Source: Chloroflexota bacterium | GTDB taxonomy: Bacteria > Chloroflexota > Anaerolineae > UBA4142 > SHND01 | DNA: 46,792 bases | Assembly: GCA_004295045.1 (NCBI GenBank) | Contig: SHND01000052.1 | Coordinates: 1 to 46,792 of the forward strand | Direction of reading: 5' to 3' | Shown: positions 16,277 through 24,600 of the stretch, piece after piece | How positions within the stretch are numbered: position 1 is the first letter of the stretch | Layout of the letters: the number at the start of each line of letters is the position of its first letter | Translations under genes and position numbers: made by a program | Notes under the pieces: model-generated | The model's database searches: none | Told to the model about the DNA's origin: nothing | Seen by the model: the letters and a program-made list of their open reading frames with translations, nothing else

Positions 16277-17650
16277 TTAGTTATTGCCGCACGCGATCTT
16301 GGCGCCCGAGCGACCAATGAGACAGGCAGTCACTTGCTGGTTATTGCCGTTCAAATTCAATACCGCGTAGGGTGCGTTGGGGCGTGCGTTTGTGCAAGGC
16401 ATCCCGTCCGTTCCTCGCGCCGTCACGCAAACTTGCGCGGGACCATCGCCGCCATTCCACGAATAAAATACCCGCACTTGGGTGCGTTTGTGACTCGCGC
16501 CCACTTGTATATCGTTAATACTGCCCTGCGCGCCACCGCCCTGATTGTTATTGTTTCCGCCGCCGCCGCGCACGTTTACTGTCACTTGCGCCTGCACGCG
16601 AGTTCCCTTGCAGAATGCGGCGAGCGTGTACGTCGCGGTGCGACGCGGCGAGATGCCCTGCTGTCCGGGCGTCGGAACTCCGCCATTGCCTTCCGGCGTT
16701 TGGAGAAATACCGAGTCGGCGTTGCCGACGAGACCCCAGCGAAGGGTCGTCCCCTCTCCTTTGCGGATATTTCCGTTATCCACCGTAAAGGAGCTGATGG
16801 TTGGCGCGCCTTGACAACCGCTGGGGCGCGGTGGAGGTGGTGGCGGCGGTGGTGGAGGCGGCGGCGCGCCCGGCACAACGACTTGGGTAAAAAATGCTTG
16901 TCCGAACTTGGCGCCGTTGCCTGCTTGCATCTTCCAACCGCTGCGATGGGTACCGGGCTCTCCGGGCGCGACGAAATGAATTGTCACATTCTTTTTTGCG
17001 CCGGGCGCCACTGCGCCGACCGGTGTAGGCGATGCGCCCGCCATGCGCGAACCGGCGGTAAAGACCGCCACTGTCGCGGCATCCCACGCGCACGTTCCCG
17101 TATTTTGAATTTCCCACGTTTTGACAAAGGGCGAGCCGGGCGCGACGGTGGTGTTATCGGGAATCGTCACATCGCGCACAAAACGCGCGTCGAGCGTACA
17201 CGTATTCGGCGTTGCTGTCGGCGCGGCAGTGGGCGGCGGGACGGCTGTGGGCGTCACGTTCGCGACGTCAATGTTGATGGACGCTTGCCCCGTATGATTT
17301 TGACTGTCCGTCGCGCGCACGGTGATGACGTGCCTGCCGCCGGTTCCCGCAATCCATCTCTGAATCAAACTGAATTGAGTCTGCGGTAGATTGCCCGGCG
17401 TCGTGTCGCTGTGAACGACTTGGCTATCTACGAGCAAATCAACCTGGACGATTCCCACGGGCGACGTGGAAACGGATTCGATGCTGACAATGTCGCCCGG
17501 TAGGTACGTGCTGCTGCTGGGTGGTTTGTTAATGATGACGGTCGGGTTGTTGCCTTGTGCAGGCGGCGCCGCGCTGGCAAGGGAAACGAGCGCGACAAGC
17601 GCGGCAAGCGCGAGCAAGCCGCCAATGAAACTCTTGAGTGATGTGTTCAA
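16277..17650 (-). CDS. Secreted NBR1-type Ig-domain protein, TTG start
   Basis: 457-aa exported protein. TTG at 17650 is the likely start: GGAGG stands six bases upstream, and the peptide that follows (NTSLKSFIGGLLALAALVALVSLASA) is a good signal sequence. The longer open frame upstream overlaps the neighbouring gene and has no signal. A first Ig-like domain (about 30-135) contains VTVRATDSQNHTG. A Pro/Thr linker leads to an NBR1-like central domain (about 150-260) with FVKTWEIQNTGTCAWD and GTHRSGWKMQ. A run of ten or more Pro (about 270-285), a third beta-domain with CRG-like Cys and a Gly/Asn-rich stretch follow. It probably binds or displays something at the cell surface. Its stop is 15 bp before the next start. 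Confidence 0.72.
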   Translation of the reverse strand: MNTSLKSFIGGLLALAALVALVSLASAAPPAQGNNPTVIINKPPSSSTYLPGDIVSIESVSTSPVGIVQVDLLVDSQVVHSDTTPGNLPQTQFSLIQRWIAGTGGRHVITVRATDSQNHTGQASINIDVANVTPTAVPPPTAAPTATPNTCTLDARFVRDVTIPDNTTVAPGSPFVKTWEIQNTGTCAWDAATVAVFTAGSRMAGASPTPVGAVAPGAKKNVTIHFVAPGEPGTHRSGWKMQAGNGAKFGQAFFTQVVVPGAPPPPPPPPPPPPRPSGCQGAPTISSFTVDNGNIRKGEGTTLRWGLVGNADSVFLQTPEGNGGVPTPGQQGISPRRTATYTLAAFCKGTRVQAQVTVNVRGGGGNNNNQGGGAQGSINDIQVGASHKRTQVRVFYSWNGGDGPAQVCVTARGTDGMPCTNARPNAPYAVLNLNGNNQQVTACLIGRSGAKIACGNN

Positions 17651-17672
17651 GTTGTCCTCCAAATCTGAAAAT

Positions 17673-18041
17673 TTACATCCACTCGACCTTGAGCAGCTGT
17701 AGTCCGAAACGATCCAAGTACAAGAGAACGCCGAGCAGCACAGTTTGGTCGGGGACGAACCCAGCCAAAAGGGTTGCTCGTTCTTCCATCTCGCCCGCGG
17801 CTGTGAGTCGGAATTCCCCGATATAGTCCTCCCATCGGGAATCGAGGACGCCGCGCACGTGGATTCTACAATTCGCAACCGGGGCAGAACACACAGTCGT
17901 GTCCGAAAGATTTTGGTCGTCGTTCATCTGCGGCAACATGGACGCCCAATCTGCGGCAAAGCTGGGGCGTTGTGAGCGCAGCTTGGGATTTTTTGGATGA
18001 TTCCAAGCGGGGATCATAGCAAAATTAAACGAGCGTTTCAT
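17673..18041 (-). CDS. Small conserved protein of unknown function
   Basis: Up to 122 aa. The second half (IHVRGVLDSRWEDYIGEFRLTAAG, then TLLAGFVPDQTVLLGVLLYLDRFGLQLLKVEW) resembles a family of about 80-residue proteins seen in Chloroflexota and relatives, with the pattern GxLDxRWxxxF...GxVxDQAALxGLLxxLxxLGLxLxxV. I know no function for them. The start is uncertain: the ATG at 18041 has GGGAGG immediately before it with no spacing; ATG at 17939 or 17927 would leave only the conserved part. It lies 22 bp upstream of the NBR1-domain gene and 28 bp downstream of the stop of the MalT-like gene's neighbour region, on the same strand. Confidence 0.5.
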   Translation of the reverse strand: MKRSFNFAMIPAWNHPKNPKLRSQRPSFAADWASMLPQMNDDQNLSDTTVCSAPVANCRIHVRGVLDSRWEDYIGEFRLTAAGEMEERATLLAGFVPDQTVLLGVLLYLDRFGLQLLKVEWM

Positions 18042-18069
18042 CCTCCCAAAAGGATGAAAAAGAAAGTGC

Positions 18070-20736
18070 CTATTTTAACGGCAGAATCGAGAGCGCGCGC
18101 GCAGTTTCGACAGCAGCGCGACGATTGTTGACGCCAAGTTTGGCGAGGATGTGTTTGACGTGACTTTTGGCGGTCGTTTTGGAGATGACGAGCTCTGCCG
18201 CAATCTCTTTGTCGGTGAGCCGTTGTGCCAAGAGCTCGAGAACTTGCATTTCGCGCGTGGTCAAGGGCTCGATGAGGGTGTTGGTCGGATGTGAACGCGT
18301 GTTTGCCGTGAGGGCGTCGGATGGGAATTGCGCAAGGATGCGCTTGACATAGCGCGGTGAGAACGATTCGATTTGTCGGAGCAGCTTCGGCATCCGCATT
18401 CCCAAGTCAACATACGTTCGAATAAAGCCCCCGTTCTCGGCAAGCTGAAGCGAGCGCTGTAACGCCTCAAGCGCCGCGCGTGTTTCGCCCGCGGCATCCA
18501 GGGCGAGCGCTTGAAGCGCCAAGAAATGGATTGTGCGCCGTTTGTCATGCATCTGGATTGCGCCTTCGAGCAAAGGAGTGACGCCTAGCAGCGCTCGGGC
18601 GATTTGGTTGGGTGCGCCTTGTGCGAGCAGAATCAGAATTTCGGTGGCGCGCGAGACTTGGATCCACAGCAGCGGAGTTCTGGGCTGTGTGCGCGGCGGC
18701 GCGATGTGTTGCTGCGCGGTCTCGACATCGCCTTGCAACAGCGCGAGCTGCGCCTGCAAGGAATACGCTTCTTCGAGTCCGTCGGAAAATTCGCGGGCGC
18801 GGTCAAATTCGATGAGCGCGGTGGCGGTTTCGTTCGCGTTATCATGCTCGCCGCGCGCCTGATAGCTCAACGTGAGCCCTGTCATCACTTCATGCATAAC
18901 GCGTGTGTTTATCGCGTAACGCATTTGCACGGCGGACGCGAAATGTTGTGTCGCCGCGTCGAGCTCATTCCACTCGTAATGCAGCACGCCGAGCATGTAA
19001 TGCGCCCACGCGATACTATTGGATAGTTTTTGCTGCGTCGCATTCCATAATAGGGTTTGGGCGAATTGCTGTAGACGCGGCAAATCCGCATCAACGAGGG
19101 AAATGATCGCCAGCCCCAAAAAGGACCGCAACGTGATTACAGAGGGCTGCACGCGCTCTTGCTCGACGGCGTTCGACAGCCGTTGAATGGCTTGGGCGTG
19201 TTCGCCGACAATGTGATGGGCGATGCCAAGAAACATTGTCGCGTTGCTGCGCGCGAAAAGGTGCGCGCGGGGAATGATTTCGAGCGCGCGCGTCGCCGCG
19301 TCAATGCACCGCGGAAACTCGCCATGCCAATAACTAGTCTGCGCGCGAAAAAAGAGGATGTCGCCTTGCAGGGCGCGTTCGCGCGCCGCGTCTGCCTCCG
19401 GCGGCAGCTGTTCGACGCGATTCAACAACTCTTGTTTGGACGCGGGACGCAGGCGCAAGTCAAGCGCATAGATTCGCGCTATCAACAAGCCGCGTCGTGT
19501 TTCCACCAGCTCTGGCGGCAGCAGCTTGAGCCAACGTTCGAGCACGCGCTGCTGTTCCAAATTCAGCGCGCGGTGCATATTCGCTTCAACGATTTCTGCC
19601 GCGCGCAGTGGCAGCCCCGCGGCGAGCGCGTGCTGAATCGCTTCCGTGATGAATTCATGCGCGGCAAACCAATCGCTGGCGCGCGCGTGAAGCGTGGCAT
19701 TGCACTGTGCGTCAAGTTCGCGTTCGCGCCGCTGCGCGAGGAGGTCGCGAAAGAGATGGTGATAGCGATACCAACCTCTTGCTTGATCGAGAGTGATCAG
19801 AAACAAATTCGCGCGGCGCAAATGTTCGATCATCTCTTGACTCGCCCCCGGCGTTTCCGCGCCTGTCATTGCATCGCACAGTTCCGCCGTAAAGGTGTCG
19901 AGCAGCGAAGTTTGCAGCAGAAAGGTTTGCACCTCCGATGACTGGCGCGCCAGCACTTCGTCCAACAAATAATCCATGATGAACTGATCGCCATGCGCAC
20001 GAAAGTTATCTGCGTACTGCGTTGGGTCAGCGTGCCCGCGCAGCGAAATGGAGGTGAGGCGCAATCCCGCCGCCCAACCCTCGACGCTCGTTTGAATCAG
20101 CGTCAGCGTTTCGGCGGGGAGCGCGATAGAGCTGGATTGATTGAGAAATGCTTCCGCTTCGTCGGGCGCGAAGCGCAAATCGGCGGCGCGCAGCTCGACC
20201 AATTGGCCGCGGGCGCGCAAGCGTGTGAGCGGCAGCGCGGGCGAGACACGCGTCGCCAAAATCAAATGTAACTGCGCCGGTTGATGCTCCAGCAATTCGT
20301 TCATGAATTCGAGGACTTGCGGATCCGTGAGCAGATGATAGTCGTCGAGGATGAGCACAAAATCGGCAGACAGCTCGGCAATATCATTTTTGAGTTGACG
20401 CGCCATATATTCGGGCGGGGGCAGCTGCGACGCCTGAAGGAGCGCCTGCGTCGGCTGACACGCGTTCGGGAAAATGGATTGAAGCGCGCCTACGAAAAAA
20501 GCAGCAAAGACTCCTAATTCATTGTCTTGTTCATCGAGCGAGAGCCAGCCCGTGGGGAAGGTAATTTGGGCTTGCCATTGCGAAAGCAAAGTGGACTTGC
20601 CAAAGCCCGCGGGCGCCGAGACGAGCGTCAGGGGCGCCGTGAGCGCATGATTTAATTGCTGTACGAGACGGGGACGAGAAAGCAGGTCGTCGAGCAGTCT
20701 TGGTGGATAAAGTTTGACGGAAAGCAACTCAAGCAT
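18070..20736 (-). CDS. MalT-like LuxR-family ATP-dependent transcriptional regulator
   Basis: 888-aa STAND-class regulator. The nucleotide-binding domain has Walker A in APAGFGKSTL (41-50) and Walker B in FVLILDDYHLL (about 126-136). A winged-helix part and a long TPR-like helical region (about 400-800) follow. The C-terminal LuxR helix-turn-helix (about 822-886) contains LTTREMQVLELLAQRLTDKEIAAEL, then KTTAKSHVKHILAKLGVNNRRAAV. Such proteins bind an inducer and ATP, oligomerise and activate transcription. It sits at the head of a minus-strand run of surface-protein genes, 28 bp upstream of the first, so it may be co-transcribed with them. It is divergent from a second, 84-aa LuxR-type gene. 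Confidence 0.88.
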   Translation of the reverse strand: MLELLSVKLYPPRLLDDLLSRPRLVQQLNHALTAPLTLVSAPAGFGKSTLLSQWQAQITFPTGWLSLDEQDNELGVFAAFFVGALQSIFPNACQPTQALLQASQLPPPEYMARQLKNDIAELSADFVLILDDYHLLTDPQVLEFMNELLEHQPAQLHLILATRVSPALPLTRLRARGQLVELRAADLRFAPDEAEAFLNQSSSIALPAETLTLIQTSVEGWAAGLRLTSISLRGHADPTQYADNFRAHGDQFIMDYLLDEVLARQSSEVQTFLLQTSLLDTFTAELCDAMTGAETPGASQEMIEHLRRANLFLITLDQARGWYRYHHLFRDLLAQRRERELDAQCNATLHARASDWFAAHEFITEAIQHALAAGLPLRAAEIVEANMHRALNLEQQRVLERWLKLLPPELVETRRGLLIARIYALDLRLRPASKQELLNRVEQLPPEADAARERALQGDILFFRAQTSYWHGEFPRCIDAATRALEIIPRAHLFARSNATMFLGIAHHIVGEHAQAIQRLSNAVEQERVQPSVITLRSFLGLAIISLVDADLPRLQQFAQTLLWNATQQKLSNSIAWAHYMLGVLHYEWNELDAATQHFASAVQMRYAINTRVMHEVMTGLTLSYQARGEHDNANETATALIEFDRAREFSDGLEEAYSLQAQLALLQGDVETAQQHIAPPRTQPRTPLLWIQVSRATEILILLAQGAPNQIARALLGVTPLLEGAIQMHDKRRTIHFLALQALALDAAGETRAALEALQRSLQLAENGGFIRTYVDLGMRMPKLLRQIESFSPRYVKRILAQFPSDALTANTRSHPTNTLIEPLTTREMQVLELLAQRLTDKEIAAELVISKTTAKSHVKHILAKLGVNNRRAAVETARALSILPLK

Positions 20737-20779
20737 AATGGGCTTGCGGGTTTCAGCTGTTCGAACTCAAGCAGCCGCG

Positions 20780-20808
20780 ATTATACATTAGGAGAAAACA
20801 TTTCGGAA
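20780..20808 (-). promoter_or_regulatory. Possible promoter of the MalT-like gene
   Basis: On the minus strand TATAAT (20780-20785) is a perfect -10 box. The sequence 17 bp upstream (TTCCGA, 20803-20808) is a poor -35, as expected for an activator-dependent promoter. The transcript would have a leader of about 40 nt. Confidence 0.35.
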
Positions 20809-20816
20809 AACGACTT

Positions 20817-20863
20817 GTCTTAAGCTCCCCATAAGGTAACGCGTAACTCGCCGTAAAGACCCC
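20817..20863. repeat. 47-bp direct repeat, copy 1
   Basis: Begins GTCTTAAGCTCCCC and ends CGCCGTAAAGACCCC. An identical 47-bp copy in the same orientation is at 28935-28981, 8118 bp away. Similarity continues loosely downstream (TTTTCCGC then CATGCT here, TATTCT in the other copy). GTCTT near the left end pairs with AAGAC near the right end. It lies in the divergent gap between two LuxR-type regulators. Confidence 0.9.
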
Positions 20864-20909
20864 ACATCTATTTTCCGCCATGCTCTCCTTTCGACATTAA
20901 AAGGACGTT

Positions 20910-21164
20910 ATGGATTTTCAGGTTCGGCAAAAAGTGGGCTGCACCCCGCTCTCGCCGCGCGAAATTGAAATTGCGCGCTTGGTCGCGCGGGAACTGTGTG
21001 ACAAGGAAATTGCGAAACAACTGGGCTTGTCTCGCGCGACCGTACGTTTTCACCTCAAGAACCTGCGAAAAAAATTAGGGGTTTCGAGCCGCGTCGGGAT
21101 TGCCGTCTGGGTCACCGCGCACGACGAGCAAACGTTTACACAAAAAGCAACCCATCAAAAATGA
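20910..21164 (+). CDS. Small LuxR-type helix-turn-helix protein
   Basis: 84 aa, made almost only of a GerE/LuxR DNA-binding domain: LSPREIEIARLVARELCDKEIAKQLGLSRATVRFHLKNLRKKLGVSSRVGIAVWV spans about residues 14-68. There is no receiver or ligand domain, so its activity may depend on a partner or on its amount. AAAAGGA lies a few bases before the ATG. The 47-bp repeat is 47 bp upstream of the start, which suggests a regulatory link. The gene is divergent from the MalT-like regulator and precedes the RHS gene by 92 bp. Confidence 0.8.
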   Translation: MDFQVRQKVGCTPLSPREIEIARLVARELCDKEIAKQLGLSRATVRFHLKNLRKKLGVSSRVGIAVWVTAHDEQTFTQKATHQK

Positions 21165-21168
21165 TAGG

Positions 21169-21198
21169 TTCACAAGTCTCTAACAACGATGCTATAAA
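21169..21198 (+). promoter_or_regulatory. Candidate promoter of the RHS gene
   Basis: TTCACA (21169-21174, 5 of 6) and TATAAA (21193-21198, 5 of 6) are 18 bp apart. The leader would be about 50 nt and carries a good GGAGG site seven bases before the ATG at 21257. Confidence 0.5.
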
Positions 21199-21256
21199 GA
21201 GTGCGCCGCCAGCGTACCGGCGAGTTTGATTTATCCAAACTTTCTGGAGGAAACTT

Positions 21257-21565
21257 ATGCATTCTGTATCGCGTCGTCGCTTGTATGGATCCAAAGTTTT
21301 GTTAGGATTGTTTCTACTAACCTTTGTTGCCATGCCAATGGCACTCCGCGCCGCCCCAACGGAGAATACGGACCTCAATTTGAATCGCTCGGCGCTAGCG
21401 AAAACCAAACGCCCGACCAAAACGCCGACGGCGACGTCCACCGAAACGAGAGTGCGCTCGAAAACGCGCCGCCCGACTAAAACACCGACCCCGCTGGCAA
21501 CAAATACTCCTGAACCATCTAGTACGGCGACACCCAAACCCAAAAAGACCAAGCGCCCAACATAA
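21257..21565 (+). CDS. RHS protein N-terminal fragment (signal peptide and Pro/Thr linker), ends at in-frame TAA
   Basis: 102 codons up to a TAA at 21563. Residues 1-33 are a signal peptide (KVLLGLFLLTFVAMPMALRA). A basic Thr/Pro linker follows, in which the unit RPTKTPT occurs twice; at the third occurrence the Lys codon AAA reads TAA. Immediately after the stop the same frame stays open for about 1,400 codons of RHS sequence. This is therefore the 5' end of the RHS gene, separated from its body by one nonsense codon. A GGAGG ribosome site precedes the ATG. As it stands the product is a short secreted peptide with no known activity. Confidence 0.75.
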   Translation: MHSVSRRRLYGSKVLLGLFLLTFVAMPMALRAAPTENTDLNLNRSALAKTKRPTKTPTATSTETRVRSKTRRPTKTPTPLATNTPEPSSTATPKPKKTKRPT

Positions 21566-21688
21566 ACCCCGACCGCCGCGTCGTCAGTCCAAGAATCAGC
21601 CAACGAAATCGCTGGCGGACTTGGCATCGAACGCTATTGGGCGTTTCAAAAATTTCCCCTGACCGACCGCCTCGCTCTCTATGTTAAT

Positions 21689-24600
21689 TTGTGGAACGGC
21701 AATCTTGTGACGCAGTATCAAGAATTTGATCTTCCCGGCACAGGACCTTCGCTCTCACTTGATCACACCTACAACAATCAAGCGAACTTGAGTAACAATA
21801 TCGTCGGCTATGATTGGATTCATGCGCAGCGCATGTACATTTTGGATAATGGCGACAATACCGCGACCTTGTATGATGCCGACGGGACGCAACATCTTTT
21901 TACCAACGGCGCGAGCGGGACCTATACTGCGCCCAAAGGAAATCTCGATACGCTGACACGGGTGAGCGGAGTGAATTTTACCTTGACGCATCCCGACCAG
22001 AGCCAACATCTTTTTCAGCAAAAGGGCGGCAGCAACTGGTATTTGACGCAAATTACCAATCGCGCCGGAAATACGATTTCCTTTACGTATCCAACTGCCT
22101 CCTCCAACAAGATCAGCACGATCACGGCAGGAGGCGGACGCACGCTGACGTTTACGTATAATGGTTCAAAACTTGCAACAGTGACCGACAATGCAGGGCA
22201 CGCCTTTGGCTATACGTATGATGCAACGACGGGCGACTTGCTCAGCATTCGAGACCCGCTCAATTACACGACCACGTTCGCATACACCAACCACAACCTT
22301 ACGACGATCACCGACCCGCGCGGGACACCGACGCAAATCACCTTTGACGCGAGCAATCGCGTCAAGACGATCACCGTCGGAGGCACTCTGTTAGCCACGT
22401 TCAATTACGGCGCAGGCACGACGTCCTTTATGGATGGCAACAATCACACGACAACGTATGCGGTGAACAGCAGCGGGCAGGTGACGCAGCGCACCGACGC
22501 CTTGAACAAGGTAACGACCTATCAATATGATCCGAGGTTAAATCTAAAACAGCTGACCGATCCGCTCGGACGCGTCAGCAAGGCGACGTACAACTCCGAC
22601 GGCTACATGCTCACGCGCACCGATGCGCTAAATCAGGTCACGACCTATACATACAACACGACCAACGATCTCTTGACCGTGACCGATCCCTTGGGGCGTG
22701 TCACGACCTACACGTACGATGCCGATGGAAATGTGCTAACAGTCAAGAACGCGCTGAACAAGAAAACAACCTATACCTACAATGCCAGAGGACAGCGTTT
22801 GACTGCGACCGATGCAAACAATCGCACGACCGCATTTACATACAACAATGGGCATGTCTCAAGAATTACCGACCCGTTGACGCACGCGCAAACATTCACC
22901 TATGATGGCGTTGGAAATCGGCTGACTGCCGCCGACGCAGCGGGACACGTCGCAACCTATACCTATGACGCGAACAATCGCTTGACGAGCGTCAAGAATG
23001 CGCTGAATCAGACCACCATGTATCAATACGACCCGAACGGAAATCTGGTCAGCGTCACCGACGCGAATGGACACACGACAACCTATGTTTATAATAACTT
23101 GAATCGTCGCAGCAACGTCAGGGACGCGACGAACGCAACCATTGCGACGTACCAATATGATGCAGTCGGAAATCTGACCAGTTCACAAGACGCAGGCAAC
23201 AATCAAACCACTTACGGCTACGATGTCGTCAATCAGCTCGCCACAATTACGAATCCGGCGGGCAAGACGCAAACATTCACGTACGATGCCGTGGGGAATC
23301 CATTGAGCGCGATGGACGAGGCAGGTCAAACAACGAGTTACGCGTACGATGCGTTGAATCGCGTGTCCTCGATCACCGACCCCGCGTCGCAGACAACCAC
23401 ATACGCATACGATGCGTTGAGCAACGTGAAAACCATCACCGACCCGACAGGCAAAACGATTACGAACGGGTACGATGCGGTTTATCGCCTGACAAGTCGC
23501 ACGACGCCGATTGGCGCGAATCAATACGCGTACGACAACGTAGGCAATTTAACCACATTTACGGACCCCTCTGGCGCGAAATCGGTTTTCACGTACGACG
23601 CCGCTGACCGTCTCACGCAGCGCCAGGACCTGGCGACCGGCGGCGCGGTGGCGGACACCTACACGTATGCGTACAGCAACGATGACCTGGTGCTCACCCA
23701 AGTCGAAGCGCGTTCGGGACAACCCAACCGCACGACCTCCTATACGCATGACGCGGCGCATCATTTGAAAACGACCACCGACCCGAACGGCGGCGTGACG
23801 ACGTACAATTACGACAACGCCGGTAACCGCACGGGTGTGACCGACCCGCTCGGCGTGACGACGGAATCCACGCTGAACGCGGTGGATTTGCCGACGCAGA
23901 CAACGCACAAAGTCAACAACGTCATCCAAGACACCATCGCCAATACATTCGACGCGCGTTATAATTTGACGAGCGCAGTGACAACGGCAACCAACCTCAC
24001 GCTCACGACGGCGCAGACCTTTAACAGCAATGACTATCTCACCAACATCAACCACACGACGCAAGGTTCGCTCTCCGGCTCGAACGGCTTTACGGTGAAC
24101 TATACCGACAACAATCTCGTCGCGACGATCACGCCGGGCTATTTTGCGGGTGACTATACGGTCAAATACGACAGCGCCGACCGCGTCAATTGTTTCCAGA
24201 ACGGGAATTTTCTCGGACCGGTGTGGTGGGCATACAATGCGGACGGCAATCGGCGCTATAGCTATGGCGGTTACAACCCGATTCGTGCTTGCACGGTTAC
24301 GAACGATCCCGGGCATTGGTGGACGGCACAGCGCGAAGAATTTTTCTATACGGGACAGAAACTGACGAAACGCGAATGGCGTCCCTACACGGATTCTGAC
24401 CCGGGCGTTTCACTGGATAAGGTGAGCAACTATACGTATGATGCCAGCGGCAACCTGACGCAAGAAGCGCACACCGATTACCAGAACAGCGGCAACAACG
24501 TGACACGCAATTACGGCTGGAGTTGGCAAGGCGGCGCGTATCGGCTGACGAGTTTCACCCAAAACGGTGTGAACACAACGTTCGATTACGATCCGCAAGG

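Noticed and set aside
15922..16320. Val/Ala/Thr-rich plus-strand frame of 132 codons
   Set aside because: Antisense of the Thr/Ala linker of the solute-binding protein; low complexity only.
20737..20909. A riboswitch in the divergent region
   Set aside because: The 47-bp repeat has only a short terminal pairing and matches no riboswitch consensus I know; it is described as a repeat.
21136..21627. 163-codon minus-strand frame over the RHS leader and signal peptide
   Set aside because: It is the reverse of the Pro/Thr linker and the RHS promoter region, with repeated VGVLVGR that mirrors RPTKTPT. No ribosome site.
22050..23660. Regular 60-66 bp spacing that could suggest CRISPR or satellite DNA
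   Set aside because: Units differ widely in DNA but keep a YD protein pattern in one frame; there are no constant repeats separated by unique spacers.
23549..24316. Long minus-strand open frame inside the RHS gene (255 codons), and similar ones at 22859 and 23183
   Set aside because: They are mirror images of the YD-repeat coding frame; composition is Arg/Val-rich and there is no start signal. The plus strand has a clear protein pattern.
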